Below are positions 44,930 through 54,007 of a stretch of 64,000 bases of DNA, piece by piece. Position 1 is the first letter of the stretch. Each line of letters starts with the position of its first letter. Below the pieces are notes generated by a model. It was not told where the DNA came from. It was given only the letters and a program-made list of their open reading frames with translations, and did not search any database. Origin of the DNA: Lachnospiraceae bacterium (lineage in GTDB: Bacteria; Bacillota; Clostridia; Lachnospirales; Lachnospiraceae); the NCBI GenBank assembly GCA_910575835.1, contig CAJTGB010000009.1, positions 105,150-169,149 on the forward strand, in the 5' to 3' direction. A program made the position numbers and the translations under genes.

Positions 44930-45667
44930 CTATAGTTCTTCCTCCTCAATATGCAGTCCGTCCCAATCTCCCCATTTAGGCTTTCTGCGCTTGTCTAACA
45001 GATGTTTTACCGGCATCCAGAAGTCTCCTGTCTCCCGTATGATACTTCCTCCTCTTTCTCTCTCTCCGATATAATCATATCCCAGATGTCCGTAATCCTC
45101 CGGCTCCGGTTCATTTTCCGTCTCCTGTGTCTCCTCCTCTATAAACTCCGGCTCCTTTGCAGGCTTTTGCAGACATTTTGCCATCAGCTTTTCCAAGCTA
45201 TAATTTTCTTCCATCGTCTTCTTGTGAAGCATGAATATCATCTCAATACACTCCTGATCCTGATAGTCTGCCTGTTTTACAAAATACTCTGTAAGCTTAT
45301 GAAATGTCTCCCACAGGTCTTGTTTTGCCAGCGGGAAATAACAGAAAAAATATCTTCCCTCTTCATAAAAAATATATTCTGGATCTAACAGTATACAATG
45401 GATATTCAACAAAAAAGTTTCCACCTCTTTAACCGTTATTTTCAGATCTTGAAGAAACATTTTTATGTCTTCCGAACTTATTTTGCTTCTTTCGAACATT
45501 GCTTTCATGGATATCTTCCCACTGACATCATAATCATAATAACTGCTGTTATTCATCCCTCTGCCGCCCATCTTTAGCAGCCCCTCAGGATTATTTGCCT
45601 TTAACATCCGTATCTGATAATCTTCTTTATAAAATATCTTCTCCTCAATAGTAATCTTCCTCTCCAT
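44930..45667 (-). CDS. DUF6382-like protein, Tad-locus associated
   Basis: 245 residues, no signal peptide. The N-terminal 160 residues (EDYQIRMLKANNPEGLLKMGGRGMNNSSYYDYDVSGKISMKAM..., split by me) resemble the DUF6382 domain that often stands before a C-terminal FHA domain in Lachnospiraceae Tad loci. Here the end is only a short acidic linker and basic segment (LLDKRRKPKWGDWDG), so the FHA part is missing. It is the last gene of the Tad operon, two bases after a TadE-like gene. Function unknown. Confidence 0.65.
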   Translation of the reverse strand: MERKITIEEKIFYKEDYQIRMLKANNPEGLLKMGGRGMNNSSYYDYDVSGKISMKAMFERSKISSEDIKMFLQDLKITVKEVETFLLNIHCILLDPEYIFYEEGRYFFCYFPLAKQDLWETFHKLTEYFVKQADYQDQECIEMIFMLHKKTMEENYSLEKLMAKCLQKPAKEPEFIEEETQETENEPEPEDYGHLGYDYIGERERGGSIIRETGDFWMPVKHLLDKRRKPKWGDWDGLHIEEEEL

Positions 45668-45669
45668 CC

Positions 45670-46077
45670 CTACTCCCCCTTTCCTTTTAGCCTCCTCAGA
45701 TCCCTGATCGTTTTCTCAGGATCTGTGACAGACGCCCGCTTGACAACAGATACTTTCATATACTTGCGCGATGCATTTGCCGTCACTACGATCTCGTCCT
45801 CGCTGACCTTGACTGCTGCCTGCGGTCTGGCAAATAATATGCATTTATTCCCTGTCCTCTGTCCAAAAAGGCTCTCTAACTCTCCTGCCTTCACCCCGTT
45901 CTTCTCCCTTGCCTTCGTACTGCCCACAACGGCTGTCTCATATGCCGCGCCGGACAGTATATTCTTATCATGATAATAAAAGACTGCCAGAATGCAGCTC
46001 ATGATCAGGAATAGTATCAAGGGCATGAGATAGGACATCTCTACCGTTATACTCCCTTGCATCTCATATCTTTTCAC
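45670..46077 (-). CDS. TadE-like minor pilin
   Basis: 135 residues. Begins MKRYEMQGSITVEMSYLMPLILFLI: the Glu at the fifth place after the presumed cleavage glycine and the following hydrophobic helix are typical of TadE pseudopilins processed by a TadV/CpaA peptidase. The rest is a small exposed domain. It lies 12 bases from the peptidase gene. Confidence 0.8.
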   Translation of the reverse strand: MKRYEMQGSITVEMSYLMPLILFLIMSCILAVFYYHDKNILSGAAYETAVVGSTKAREKNGVKAGELESLFGQRTGNKCILFARPQAAVKVSEDEIVVTANASRKYMKVSVVKRASVTDPEKTIRDLRRLKGKGE

Positions 46078-46089
46078 CTGTCCATCTCC

Positions 46090-46512
46090 CTACCAAATCA
46101 CGCTCATCAGATATCCGGCCGTCAAAAATGGGTAAAAAGGTATTCTCAGCCTTTTAGACATCTTCTTCGCTGCCAGCCCGGCCGCAGATACCGCCGCCAG
46201 CAAAAAGAACGCTCCTGTAAGCGCCGTCAGCAACTCCCACAATCCAAGGTAGATTCCAAGGATCAGGATCGCCCAGCTATCCCCATACCCCATACTTTCT
46301 CCGGTGAATCTGCTGACGGCCAAAAACAATATTCCTACGCCGACTCCGCCCAGGATCAGCCAGATATCCTCTTCTCCCGCAGCAATCTGATACCCGGCCG
46401 CCAGCAGACTCCCTATAAACAGCCATAACGACGGTATCCTCCGCGTGCAAATATCTGCCAGAGACAAACCCGTCAGCATTCCCATACATATTATCCGGCT
46501 TAACGTCCACAT
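46090..46512 (-). CDS. prepilin peptidase (TadV/CpaA type)
   Basis: 140 residues, about five membrane helices. The two aspartates of the aspartic peptidase are visible: the first in SLADICTRRIPS and the second in the GYGDSWAIL (GxGD) motif. It lacks the N-terminal methylase domain, as in TadV. It cleaves the Flp and TadE precursors. The start at 46512 lies within the end of the previous gene (13-base overlap) behind AAAGGGGG; longer upstream frames are not needed. Confidence 0.88.
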   Translation of the reverse strand: MWTLSRIICMGMLTGLSLADICTRRIPSLWLFIGSLLAAGYQIAAGEEDIWLILGGVGVGILFLAVSRFTGESMGYGDSWAILILGIYLGLWELLTALTGAFFLLAAVSAAGLAAKKMSKRLRIPFYPFLTAGYLMSVIW

Positions 46513-47318
46513 CTGGAACACGCCCCCTTTCCGACTGCCTCCGACATCGGAACCGCATAGACGGTTCTCTTTAATCCGCTGCAGGATAATGAACTGTGAT
46601 ACCTGTTTCCCGTATCCGTAATATAGACTCCATTCCCTCCCCGTCTCATGCACCGCTCACAGGGGTGATATCTTCCACCTCCTGTATTGCGAAGTCCCTC
46701 CACCTCATCCGAAGGAACCATATGGATCGACAGTTCCAGATATGTGCAGTGATAATCTCTATGATAGACAAGCCCTGTCTCCGTCACATATACGGTCTCG
46801 TCATTTTCATTTCCGAATCCGGGTTTCTCGTATCCGACCCATGCCTTTATCCGCATCTTTTCCTGATATCTGATCGGCGGCACCCCAAATATTGGGATCG
46901 GCAGACGAACCTGGTATGTTACCGCCAGTTCTCCGATTCCCGTCCGGGGTGACATCCGGGAACCGTCACAGTGAATTCCTCCGCTTCCGCCCAGAACGAT
47001 GCTTCGTTCCAGCCGCTCTGCTCCAATCGCATGGATCACATCACCTTCCAACTTCGACGGCAGAATACCCGTGATCACATGTGCTTCTTTTGCCGCCTCT
47101 TTTCCCGCATACTGCAGACCGGAACGCACAGCCGTTTGAACCGCCATAATCTCCATCAAGTACAGAAGGCTCACTACCGCCAGAAAGAATATGGGGACGG
47201 CCATCGCCGCCTCCACCGTAACACTGCCCTTCCTTGAATCCGTTTCAGAGACAGATGCAGATACCCTCCCGGATATGTAAGAATAGATAGATTTTAAGGG
47301 GAGTTGTTTCCTATTCAT
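46500..47318 (-). CDS. TadE-like pseudopilin with duplicated Cys/His C-terminal module
   Basis: 272 residues. Residues 30-60 (RKGSVTVEAAMAVPIFFLAVVSLLYL) form the TadE-type cleavage site and helix. The C-terminal 90 residues hold two copies of a module: VYVTETGLVYHRDYHCTYL... with CERC, then VYITDTGNRYHSSLSCSGL... with CSRC. Each has YH, one Cys and a CxxC, suggesting one zinc or disulfide site per module. That pairing with a TadE domain is unusual to me; it may help attachment outside the cell. Confidence 0.75.
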   Translation of the reverse strand: MNRKQLPLKSIYSYISGRVSASVSETDSRKGSVTVEAAMAVPIFFLAVVSLLYLMEIMAVQTAVRSGLQYAGKEAAKEAHVITGILPSKLEGDVIHAIGAERLERSIVLGGSGGIHCDGSRMSPRTGIGELAVTYQVRLPIPIFGVPPIRYQEKMRIKAWVGYEKPGFGNENDETVYVTETGLVYHRDYHCTYLELSIHMVPSDEVEGLRNTGGGRYHPCERCMRRGGNGVYITDTGNRYHSSLSCSGLKRTVYAVPMSEAVGKGACSRCGR

Positions 47319-47443
47319 CGCACGAATCCTTCTCCTTTCTTCATAATTTTACTTGTCCTTTTCCTGGATCACATTAAGATGTCCGGAAGGATATCTGTAT
47401 CTGTCCCTGCTAATATACGAATTCCTTATACAGTATCAAAGGT

Positions 47444-48823
47444 CTAACGATAGCCATAATACGTCTTGAACTGATAACGTATCCCTCTTCTTAAGTTACA
47501 TACCGATCTCGTCTCCAGCCGGCAGATACATAAGTCCGCCCGAAAATACGCCTGCCCGTGAACCTTTCTCAGATTTTGCTCGATGATATCCAGCGCCCGG
47601 AGCGAAGCCGTCTCCTTCTTCGCCAGAAACAACAGCATTCGGAGATATTCTGAATAATCAAGTCCATTCACCTCATCCCGGCCTTCACTGCGGTCTTCCT
47701 CCGTTCCCAACGTGAGCAGTTTCGATAGTTGAAGCTGCCAGCTCTCTTTAGTCTTCACAAGAGGCACCCTGCTTCCCTTTAACAATGACCGGATATCCAT
47801 AATGCTCTCTCCGTAAGCCCACGCAAGAAGTATCCCCTGCGCCGCTGCTTCTGTAATAGCAGGCACCGCCAGCAGCGTACACAATGCAAGCGCCATTGAT
47901 TCCGCCTCTGCCTTCATCTCACTGTCCGTCTGAATATAAGTATAGTTAGGGACGAACCTCAGAAGCAGCAATTTTCCCGCAACAGCTTCCAGATTCTCCT
48001 TATCGCTGGCCTTCCCCGCCAGGATATATTCCAGCTCATAATCCAGGGCCCCTGTACACTCTGTATCTGTAAATTTTGAGAAATGCTCCAGGAGATATTC
48101 CCCCAAAACCAGAGAAGACAGGTTCCCCGGCTCTTCCGCCACATCCGAGAACTCGCCGTACCCTGTATTCTTCTCCCTGCCCGACAGCACATCCCCGCTC
48201 TCTATCTGTTTTTCTGATACAGCTTTATCCTTCGGCATTACAAGCGTCAATAATGGCGATCTCTTTAATTGCCCTGCGTATGCGATAGGATTCCCCTCTT
48301 CCGGCAGCTCTCCTCCCTGCTCACTCAGCAATCCGTCCAGATGCTCCTGACAGGATCGTTCCTCTCTGGCATATACTTCTGCTTTCTCCTCCTGCTGCCC
48401 CCAGACAGATGTCATTCCCAGCATATCCTTCATTATATCTATCCCGTACCGATGCTCTATGTATGCGGCTGCCTGTTCACAGAATCCGCTGCATCCCCTG
48501 TCTGTCAGGAATTGGATACGCTCCACTTTATGCTCCATATTTCCTGCGCCGTAGTATGACAACCTTTCCTGTATATTCTGCTCTCCATAGCTGCCCGTCT
48601 CATAGCTGCCATCCAGGGCAAAGAGATCGTATTCATCCAGCAATTCCTTCTGATATTCGGCAAAAACACTCTCCATTGCGCGGTTTGCATCGGCTCTTCG
48701 ATAGTTCTTTGCCAACTGTATAGATGCGCTTTCCATGATTCCTCCGATAAATGTGATCAGCAGAATAAAGATCAGGCTTAGATACGCAGTCACCTCTCCC
48801 CTGCACACTGTTTCTCTCTGCAT
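47444..48823 (-). CDS. DUF5702-like Tad-locus protein
   Basis: About 459 residues. An N-terminal membrane helix (GEVTAYLSLIFILLITFIGGIMESA), resembling a TadE/TadG start, is followed by a long outside region and a C-terminal half of helices. The family (DUF5702) is found in Firmicute Tad clusters, probably in place of TadG. Its ATG shares one base with the stop of the Flp gene (TGATG). The 121-base space after it (47323-47443) shows no gene. Confidence 0.78.
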   Translation of the reverse strand: MQRETVCRGEVTAYLSLIFILLITFIGGIMESASIQLAKNYRRADANRAMESVFAEYQKELLDEYDLFALDGSYETGSYGEQNIQERLSYYGAGNMEHKVERIQFLTDRGCSGFCEQAAAYIEHRYGIDIMKDMLGMTSVWGQQEEKAEVYAREERSCQEHLDGLLSEQGGELPEEGNPIAYAGQLKRSPLLTLVMPKDKAVSEKQIESGDVLSGREKNTGYGEFSDVAEEPGNLSSLVLGEYLLEHFSKFTDTECTGALDYELEYILAGKASDKENLEAVAGKLLLLRFVPNYTYIQTDSEMKAEAESMALALCTLLAVPAITEAAAQGILLAWAYGESIMDIRSLLKGSRVPLVKTKESWQLQLSKLLTLGTEEDRSEGRDEVNGLDYSEYLRMLLFLAKKETASLRALDIIEQNLRKVHGQAYFRADLCICRLETRSVCNLRRGIRYQFKTYYGYR

Positions 48824-48999
48824 CAGATACCTGCGCTCTCGCTTACGATCTTGCTGAAAATAGTCTGTACCAGACTGGTAAGCTGAGATTTGAATATAAT
48901 AACCAGTCCGATCAATACCACGAGGATCAATATAACCTCTACGACACCGACTCCGTCTTCCTCTTTTAAGTTCGCAAACACATATTTTATTCTCCGCAT
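48823..48999 (-). CDS. Flp-family type IVb pilin
   Basis: 58 residues, overlooked by any 60-residue cutoff. Sequence starts MRRIKYVFANLKEEDG; the cleavage site is after that Gly, with Glu five residues later (VGVVE), then the hydrophobic helix VILILVVLIGLVIIF and a short end (SKIVSESAGI). This is the major subunit of the Tad pilus. GGAGG stands nine bases before the ATG. It lies between tadC and the DUF5702-like gene, the usual place. Confidence 0.9.
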   Translation of the reverse strand: MRRIKYVFANLKEEDGVGVVEVILILVVLIGLVIIFKSQLTSLVQTIFSKIVSESAGI

Positions 49000-49037
49000 A
49001 ATAATTCATCCTCCATACCGCTGCTTAATATCAACAT

Positions 49038-50309
49038 TTACATCTGTACCGATAAGAATGCCGGTACGATCACGATCACCAGAACAATTGCAAGCATAAG
49101 GAACATGGGCAGCAAGAGCTTTGTTCCTGCTTCCTCTCCAAGCCTTTTCGCTCTTGCCTTGCGTTCCTCGAAGGCCTGGATCGCTTCCAGCTTAAGCATC
49201 TGCGTCAGCCCCTTTGTCCCTTTTCTCAGGTTTTGCGACAACAATGCCCCGAACCTTACATAGACCTGTACATCACAGCGTCTTCCGAAATTCTCATAGC
49301 TCTCCGCCTCTGTGACCCCGCTTTCCATCTCATAGCAGGCTCTCTTCATCTCTTCGTACGCATATCTTTCTCCCCGCCTCTTCTTCTGACGCTCGTAATC
49401 CTCCGCCACCTTTTTCCATGCACGCTTTGCCGTCATACCGGCGCCGAGGAAGAGCGTCATCTTATTCACGATCTCAGGGTAATCCAGGAGCATCTGCTGC
49501 TTCCTTACTTCCTTTGCTTTCCCATGATTCTGTATCTCTAACGCATATAACAAGATCCCTGTCAGCACCGCCATCACGATCAGCACCGCGCCCCGGCTCT
49601 CCATTCTCCGATAATAGGCGGCTTCCCTGCCCAGGAGTGTATCCGGCAGTTTAAACTCCTTCTGCGTCCGGCTCTTCTCCTCCTGCGCCCCGATCTCTTC
49701 CTCTGCCCGTATCCGGCTCTTCTCTACTTCCCCCTGCATCCTTCGGCAGATATTCGCCGTGCACTGGTAAAGCGCCTGTTCTTCCTCATTCTCAGTGTAG
49801 GTCAGGACTGCGTTTAGGGTCACCAAGGTTCCTTCCTCACTCAATGCTTCTTCCTGAAGCTCGCCCCGGACATTCATCACATCATAGCGGTCAAGCTCCC
49901 AGGACGCCTCCACCGGTTCGCCCGGTATTTCTGTAAGAAGCTTCATATCCTGTTCAACTCTGTCAAGGCTTTTATTTTCTCCAAGAATCAGCTTATCCAT
50001 ACGCCGGATGACTCTTTGAAATAATTCCTGAACCTCCTCCTTTGAATATTGCCGCTCTGACACCTGCAGCTTTGCCGGAATCCTCTCCTTTTCTCCCCTG
50101 ATCGCAATCTCCAGTTCCTCTGTTCTGCTGCCCTGTCCATATGCATTTCTTTGAATGATACCATCCGTCTCCCTGACCGAATGCAGATAGTCGGCGATCA
50201 GAAGAATCACTCCTGCCGTCAGCATAAGACTTACCGCCAACACCTTTACACCTCGATCCTTACCATCCTTACACCAAGATAATACGCGCCCGTATAGATT
50301 CCCAAACAT
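49038..50309 (-). CDS. tadC: Tad secretion membrane protein TadC
   Basis: 423 residues, longer than the usual 280-330. The C-terminal third is the T2SF domain: EIVNKMTLFLGAGMTAKRAWKKVA, then two closing helices with LLLPMFLMLAIVLVIVIVPAFL. The N-terminal part has one helix (VLAVSLMLTAGVILLIADYL) and about 200 hydrophilic residues between the first two helices, an enlarged loop. Its start overlaps tadB by 64 bases; a later start is possible. Confidence 0.85.
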   Translation of the reverse strand: MFGNLYGRVLSWCKDGKDRGVKVLAVSLMLTAGVILLIADYLHSVRETDGIIQRNAYGQGSRTEELEIAIRGEKERIPAKLQVSERQYSKEEVQELFQRVIRRMDKLILGENKSLDRVEQDMKLLTEIPGEPVEASWELDRYDVMNVRGELQEEALSEEGTLVTLNAVLTYTENEEEQALYQCTANICRRMQGEVEKSRIRAEEEIGAQEEKSRTQKEFKLPDTLLGREAAYYRRMESRGAVLIVMAVLTGILLYALEIQNHGKAKEVRKQQMLLDYPEIVNKMTLFLGAGMTAKRAWKKVAEDYERQKKRRGERYAYEEMKRACYEMESGVTEAESYENFGRRCDVQVYVRFGALLSQNLRKGTKGLTQMLKLEAIQAFEERKARAKRLGEEAGTKLLLPMFLMLAIVLVIVIVPAFLSVQM

Positions 50310-50995
50310 ACCGTCATCACCCCTATTCCCAGGACATTCCCATATAAACTCTCCATGAATTCCGGGAAGCTTAAGGACATATACCCGATAATAGCATAGG
50401 GAACCGCCGACATTACCCTGAATTCATACCTCTTTGACGCCAGGATAGTATCGATCTCCCTCTTCACGTCAATCTTATCACTGATCTGCCTCACCGTATC
50501 CTGAATGATCGCAATCATATTGCCGCCGCTTTTCTTCGCTGCCGCGAATACGGTCACAAAATTCTGCACATCTTCTGTCCGGGTTCTCTCCCCGAATTCC
50601 TCGAGTACCTGTTCCAGAGGTACATGAATCTGCAGCTGCCGCGTAATGATCAGCAATTCCTTAGAAATCCTTGCTCCTTCAGGATAGATCAGCTTCAGTT
50701 CCTTCTGCGCTTCCCGAAATGCATTCTCAACCGAATAACCCGTATTCAACGCCGAAGACACTGCCTGTATCGCTTCTTTGAACTGTATCTGAAATTCCTT
50801 CTCCTTCTTTCCCGCCCCCTCTTCCTCCATCATCCGCAGATGCCAGATCAGAAGCGGCAGCAGCGGGAGAATCATCAAGAAGGACCTGTAATACAGCCAG
50901 GCCGTCACAGCCGTCACGCCTGCTGCCCTGGCCAGATTCCACAGATGCTCCTTCCTTGTCATATCCTGCATCCAACAATTCTTCTGTTCACACAT
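50246..50995 (-). CDS. tadB: Tad secretion membrane protein TadB
   Basis: About 249 residues with the T2SF domain: FKEAIQAVSSALNTGYSVENAFREAQKEL, then VFAAAKKSGGNMIAIIQDTVRQI, and the three usual membrane helices. TadB and TadC form the platform on which the ATPase acts. The ATG at 50995 overlaps the tadA end by eight bases and has GGGAG close in front; in-frame upstream ATGs lie inside tadA. Confidence 0.87.
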   Translation of the reverse strand: MCEQKNCWMQDMTRKEHLWNLARAAGVTAVTAWLYYRSFLMILPLLPLLIWHLRMMEEEGAGKKEKEFQIQFKEAIQAVSSALNTGYSVENAFREAQKELKLIYPEGARISKELLIITRQLQIHVPLEQVLEEFGERTRTEDVQNFVTVFAAAKKSGGNMIAIIQDTVRQISDKIDVKREIDTILASKRYEFRVMSAVPYAIIGYMSLSFPEFMESLYGNVLGIGVMTVCLGIYTGAYYLGVRMVRIEV

Positions 50996-52196
50996 TACTC
51001 CCTGCTGCCCGAAGCTTTCCCTTATGCGTGAGTTCCCGAAGCCTTCTCCACTCTCCCTGTATCTTCCCATCCTTCTCCCCCGTTTCCGCATATTTATACA
51101 AGGTCTGTAGCCTGATCTCGCCTTCCTGATACCCCAATATCTCCGCAACCTCCAGCACCTTTCTGCTCCTGTCTCTCAATCTTCCCAGATGAACGATCAG
51201 ATCTATACCTGAAGCGATCTGCCTCTGAATCGCCGGAAGCGGCAGTTCCATCCCCATCAGCACCATTGTCTCCAATCTGCTAAGCATATCCTTCGGGCTG
51301 TTGGCATGGCCGGTGCTTAGAGAACCGTCATGCCCGGTATTCAAAGCCTGGAGCATATCGATCGCCTCTTCCCCGCGCACCTCGCCTACCACTATCCGGT
51401 CCGGCCTCATCCTTAGCGCCGATCTGATCAGGTCACGTATCGTAACCGCGCCCGTCCCTTCCACATTCGCATTCCTTGCCTCAAGCCTTACCAGATTCGG
51501 TACATCCTGGATCTTAAGCTCCGCATTGTCCTCTATCGTGATGATCCGCTCTGTCTTAGGGATAAATTGTGACAATGCGTTTAAGAATGTGGTCTTCCCT
51601 GAACCAGTCCCGCCGCTTATGAAGATGTTGTAACCTGCAGCTACCAGACCGGCAAGAAACCCTGATACTTCATCACTCACAGAACCCCATGCGATCAACC
51701 GTTCCATAGTGATCGCCTCTTTGGAAAACTTCCGTATCGTTACGATCGGTCCGTCCAATGCGATCGGATCCAGAACGACATTAACTCTGGAACCGTCTGA
51801 AAGCCTTGCATCAACGATGGGCGACGCTTCATTTACCAGACGGTTTGATCCCGCCGCAATCTGCTGAACCACATCCTCCAGCTTATCCTTAGACAGGAAC
51901 CGCTTATCCGACCGGAATATCCTCCCGTCCCTCTCATAGAATATGTTCTGGGTCCCGTTGATCATGATCTCCGTGATCGCCTCATCCTCCAGAAATTCCT
52001 GAAGAAGATCCAGCTTCCGAAACGCATTGAACAATTCCCTCCCAAGCAGCGTCTTCTCATCAAGCGACAGATACTCCTCCTTAGAAGCCTCCTTAAGAAC
52101 ATGATAGATCAGCTGTGTCAGTTCCTCGTCCTCAACCTCTCTGGTCATATCCATCCGTTCAAGTATCCTGGCATGGAGCTGTTCCGACCGCATCAT
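50988..52196 (-). CDS. tadA: Tad pilus assembly ATPase TadA (CpaF)
   Basis: 402 residues, the GspE-like ATPase that drives pilus assembly. Walker A is GGTGSGKTTFLNAL, the Asp box is RIITIEDNAELKI, Walker B VVGEVRGEEAIDMLQALNTGHDGSLSTGHANS (in parts). The N-terminal domain has DEAITEIMINGTQNIF. It overlaps tadZ by four bases (ATGA). Confidence 0.95.
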   Translation of the reverse strand: MMRSEQLHARILERMDMTREVEDEELTQLIYHVLKEASKEEYLSLDEKTLLGRELFNAFRKLDLLQEFLEDEAITEIMINGTQNIFYERDGRIFRSDKRFLSKDKLEDVVQQIAAGSNRLVNEASPIVDARLSDGSRVNVVLDPIALDGPIVTIRKFSKEAITMERLIAWGSVSDEVSGFLAGLVAAGYNIFISGGTGSGKTTFLNALSQFIPKTERIITIEDNAELKIQDVPNLVRLEARNANVEGTGAVTIRDLIRSALRMRPDRIVVGEVRGEEAIDMLQALNTGHDGSLSTGHANSPKDMLSRLETMVLMGMELPLPAIQRQIASGIDLIVHLGRLRDRSRKVLEVAEILGYQEGEIRLQTLYKYAETGEKDGKIQGEWRRLRELTHKGKLRAAGSNV

Positions 52197-53110
52197 ATGA
52201 GCAGCTCCTTTTTCTTCATCTTCTTCCTGACATCATCGAATCCAAGCAAATGCATCTCCCCTTCCATCTGCAGAAGCTTAGCTTTTGCCTCAGGATCCTT
52301 TGCCGTCGGTACGCAGATCTCGGTACAGAGCCGAAGCAGCCCGTATACATCCTTAAGTCCCTCGTCTATATCCAGGATCAATACCTCATAGATGCTCTGC
52401 TCCACGATCTGCAGGATCATGCCTGTCCACTCTTCCAACGGAACCGATTTGATATCCTCGGACACCCGCACCGGCAGCAAGTAATCCAACGCCCCCATAT
52501 GCTTCACCAAGGTCGTAAGGATCAAGCCAAGGTTCTTGTTCTCCTGCCTTGAATAATACAGCGCATCTGCCAGAGTATGCCCTTCCTCCGGGAAATATCC
52601 TCCGATTCCGCCGTACAGCTCCATATTGAGATACAATACATTGGCCGACGCTGCCAACTCTTGTCCTAATTTCAATCCATAACTCGTCTTCCCGCTCCGG
52701 TGAACCGGAGAAAATATACCTATCACCCTTGCCTTCCTGGTCTTCACCGAACGGATATACAAGTCCCCTGCCTCATCTTCTCTGCTGCAACTGCTGATGA
52801 TCTCTGCAAGAATCGCCTCACCCGACTGATACTTATAGACTGCCATTTCTTTGGGGTTCGTCTTGACATTGCAGGATTCTGTAAGGACGAATATACTTCC
52901 CGCCTTCAGCTTTCCGCGCTCTCCTGCCGGATAACTCCCTCCAAGCAGCAGAATATCAATGGGATGCTCTTCAAGCACCGATGTTACCTGAGATAAACTG
53001 TCACACACCTGCACCTGAAATGCCAGTTCCTTTTTCCTCGTCAGAAACACAGCAAACGCTGCCGCATATCCCTCTTCCTGGTCGCAAATTACCAGACTTC
53101 TACCGCTCAC
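52193..53110 (-). CDS. tadZ: TadZ/CpaE-like protein
   Basis: 305 residues. An N-terminal receiver-like domain (LVICDQEEGYAAAFAVFLTR, DILLLGGSYP) is followed by an MinD/ParA-like ATPase domain: IGIFSPVHRSGKTSYGLKLG is a variant P-loop, LYLNMELYGGIGGYFPEE and VLILDIDEGLKD resemble the switch regions. TadZ places the pilus machine in the cell. It is the first gene of the Tad operon and overlaps tadA. Confidence 0.85.
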   Translation of the reverse strand: MSGRSLVICDQEEGYAAAFAVFLTRKKELAFQVQVCDSLSQVTSVLEEHPIDILLLGGSYPAGERGKLKAGSIFVLTESCNVKTNPKEMAVYKYQSGEAILAEIISSCSREDEAGDLYIRSVKTRKARVIGIFSPVHRSGKTSYGLKLGQELAASANVLYLNMELYGGIGGYFPEEGHTLADALYYSRQENKNLGLILTTLVKHMGALDYLLPVRVSEDIKSVPLEEWTGMILQIVEQSIYEVLILDIDEGLKDVYGLLRLCTEICVPTAKDPEAKAKLLQMEGEMHLLGFDDVRKKMKKKELLI

Positions 53111-53420
53111 ATAATACCCCTCCTATCAATGTATTTCTTCATCACTAAATATTTTACTCTGTGAATTGCCGCCGATATGGCATCGAATACTTTGAAAATA
53201 AGATTAACTTGAAACTTTTTGATCTTCTCTTAATCTTCTCTTGATTATTTTATCTGTGGAATTTTAAAATCTTTTGAATAGTAAGAACCTTATGAATCTA
53301 TCAACTATGTGAAACTATCAGATACAAGTTACAAGATCCGTAACTTGTAGGATGATTATAAACCCCTCTCTCATAATTTGTCCACCCCTTTTTTAGAAAT
53401 ACTCAATCTTTGTGCAACCC
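53111..53420. other. intergenic region upstream of the Tad operon
   Basis: 310 AT-rich bases. Contains two tandem copies of an 11-base unit ATCTTCTCTTA/G (53222-53243) about 110 bases before tadZ, and a perfect nine-base inverted repeat ACAAGTTAC / GTAACTTGT (53324-53348). Either may be a regulator site for the Tad operon. No gene is seen. Confidence 0.5.
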
Positions 53421-53630
53421 TCACAAAATTCCATAAAAAGATATTCCGTAAAGAAGCGCAACCCCCGGAGTTCCAAGGACTCCTGATGTCAAAATTGTCC
53501 ATGGATTAAGTCCTACCTGCACAGAAACGCCCTGTGCGCTCAGAAATTCATTGATAAAAAATATCATGGCAGACCCTATGATCGCCCGTACAATAAAATT
53601 ACTCAGCAGATTAGCTCTTTGTTCCGGCAT
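53421..53630 (-). CDS. bofA: pro-sigmaK processing inhibitor BofA-like
   Basis: 69 residues with two membrane helices (FIVRAIIGSAMIFFINEFL and TSGVLGTPGVALLYGISFYGIL). The pattern NPWTILTSGVLGTPGVALLYG is typical of BofA, which holds back cleavage of pro-sigmaK in the mother cell during sporulation. The ATG at 53630 follows GGAGG; the in-frame TTG at 53642 overlaps that site. It is divergent from the YaaL-like gene; in Bacillus the two lie together near recR. Confidence 0.82.
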   Translation of the reverse strand: MPEQRANLLSNFIVRAIIGSAMIFFINEFLSAQGVSVQVGLNPWTILTSGVLGTPGVALLYGISFYGIL

Positions 53631-53765
53631 ATTTTCCTCCAATTCAAATCCCCAATACAGAAAAGGGATTATTTTCTAATACCATATATATCCTTATACC
53701 GGGTATTTTATTCACAAAATCTGCCTATACTAGACTATACTTGGAAACTATTACGGAGGTGGATT

Positions 53766-54002
53766 ATGAGATTATTTGAACAAAGAAACGCAACAGAAGA
53801 AGACATCTACAAACGTCTGTCTTACGACCCCGCGGCCAATACCCTGATGGAGGAAATCGCCGCAGCGCGCCGACAGATCGAAGATGCCTATAATAATTTC
53901 CAGAATGCCTCTGATCCTGACCTGATCGACTCTTACATCTATATGGGTAATGCAGCCCTGCTGCGCTACCGGTTTCTGCTGCGGCAGGCCAAGATCATCT
54001 GA
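53766..54002 (+). CDS. YaaL-like DUF2508 protein
   Basis: 78 residues, soluble and helical: MRLFEQRNATEEDIYKRLSY, then IAAARRQIEDAYNNFQNASDPDLIDSYIYMGNAALLRYRFLL split over the end. The middle pattern resembles DUF2508 (Bacillus YaaL), which neighbours bofA there too. GGAGGT lies six bases before the ATG. Function unknown, and the family assignment leans on the bofA neighbourhood. Confidence 0.7.
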   Translation: MRLFEQRNATEEDIYKRLSYDPAANTLMEEIAAARRQIEDAYNNFQNASDPDLIDSYIYMGNAALLRYRFLLRQAKII

Positions 54003-54007
54003 TATTG

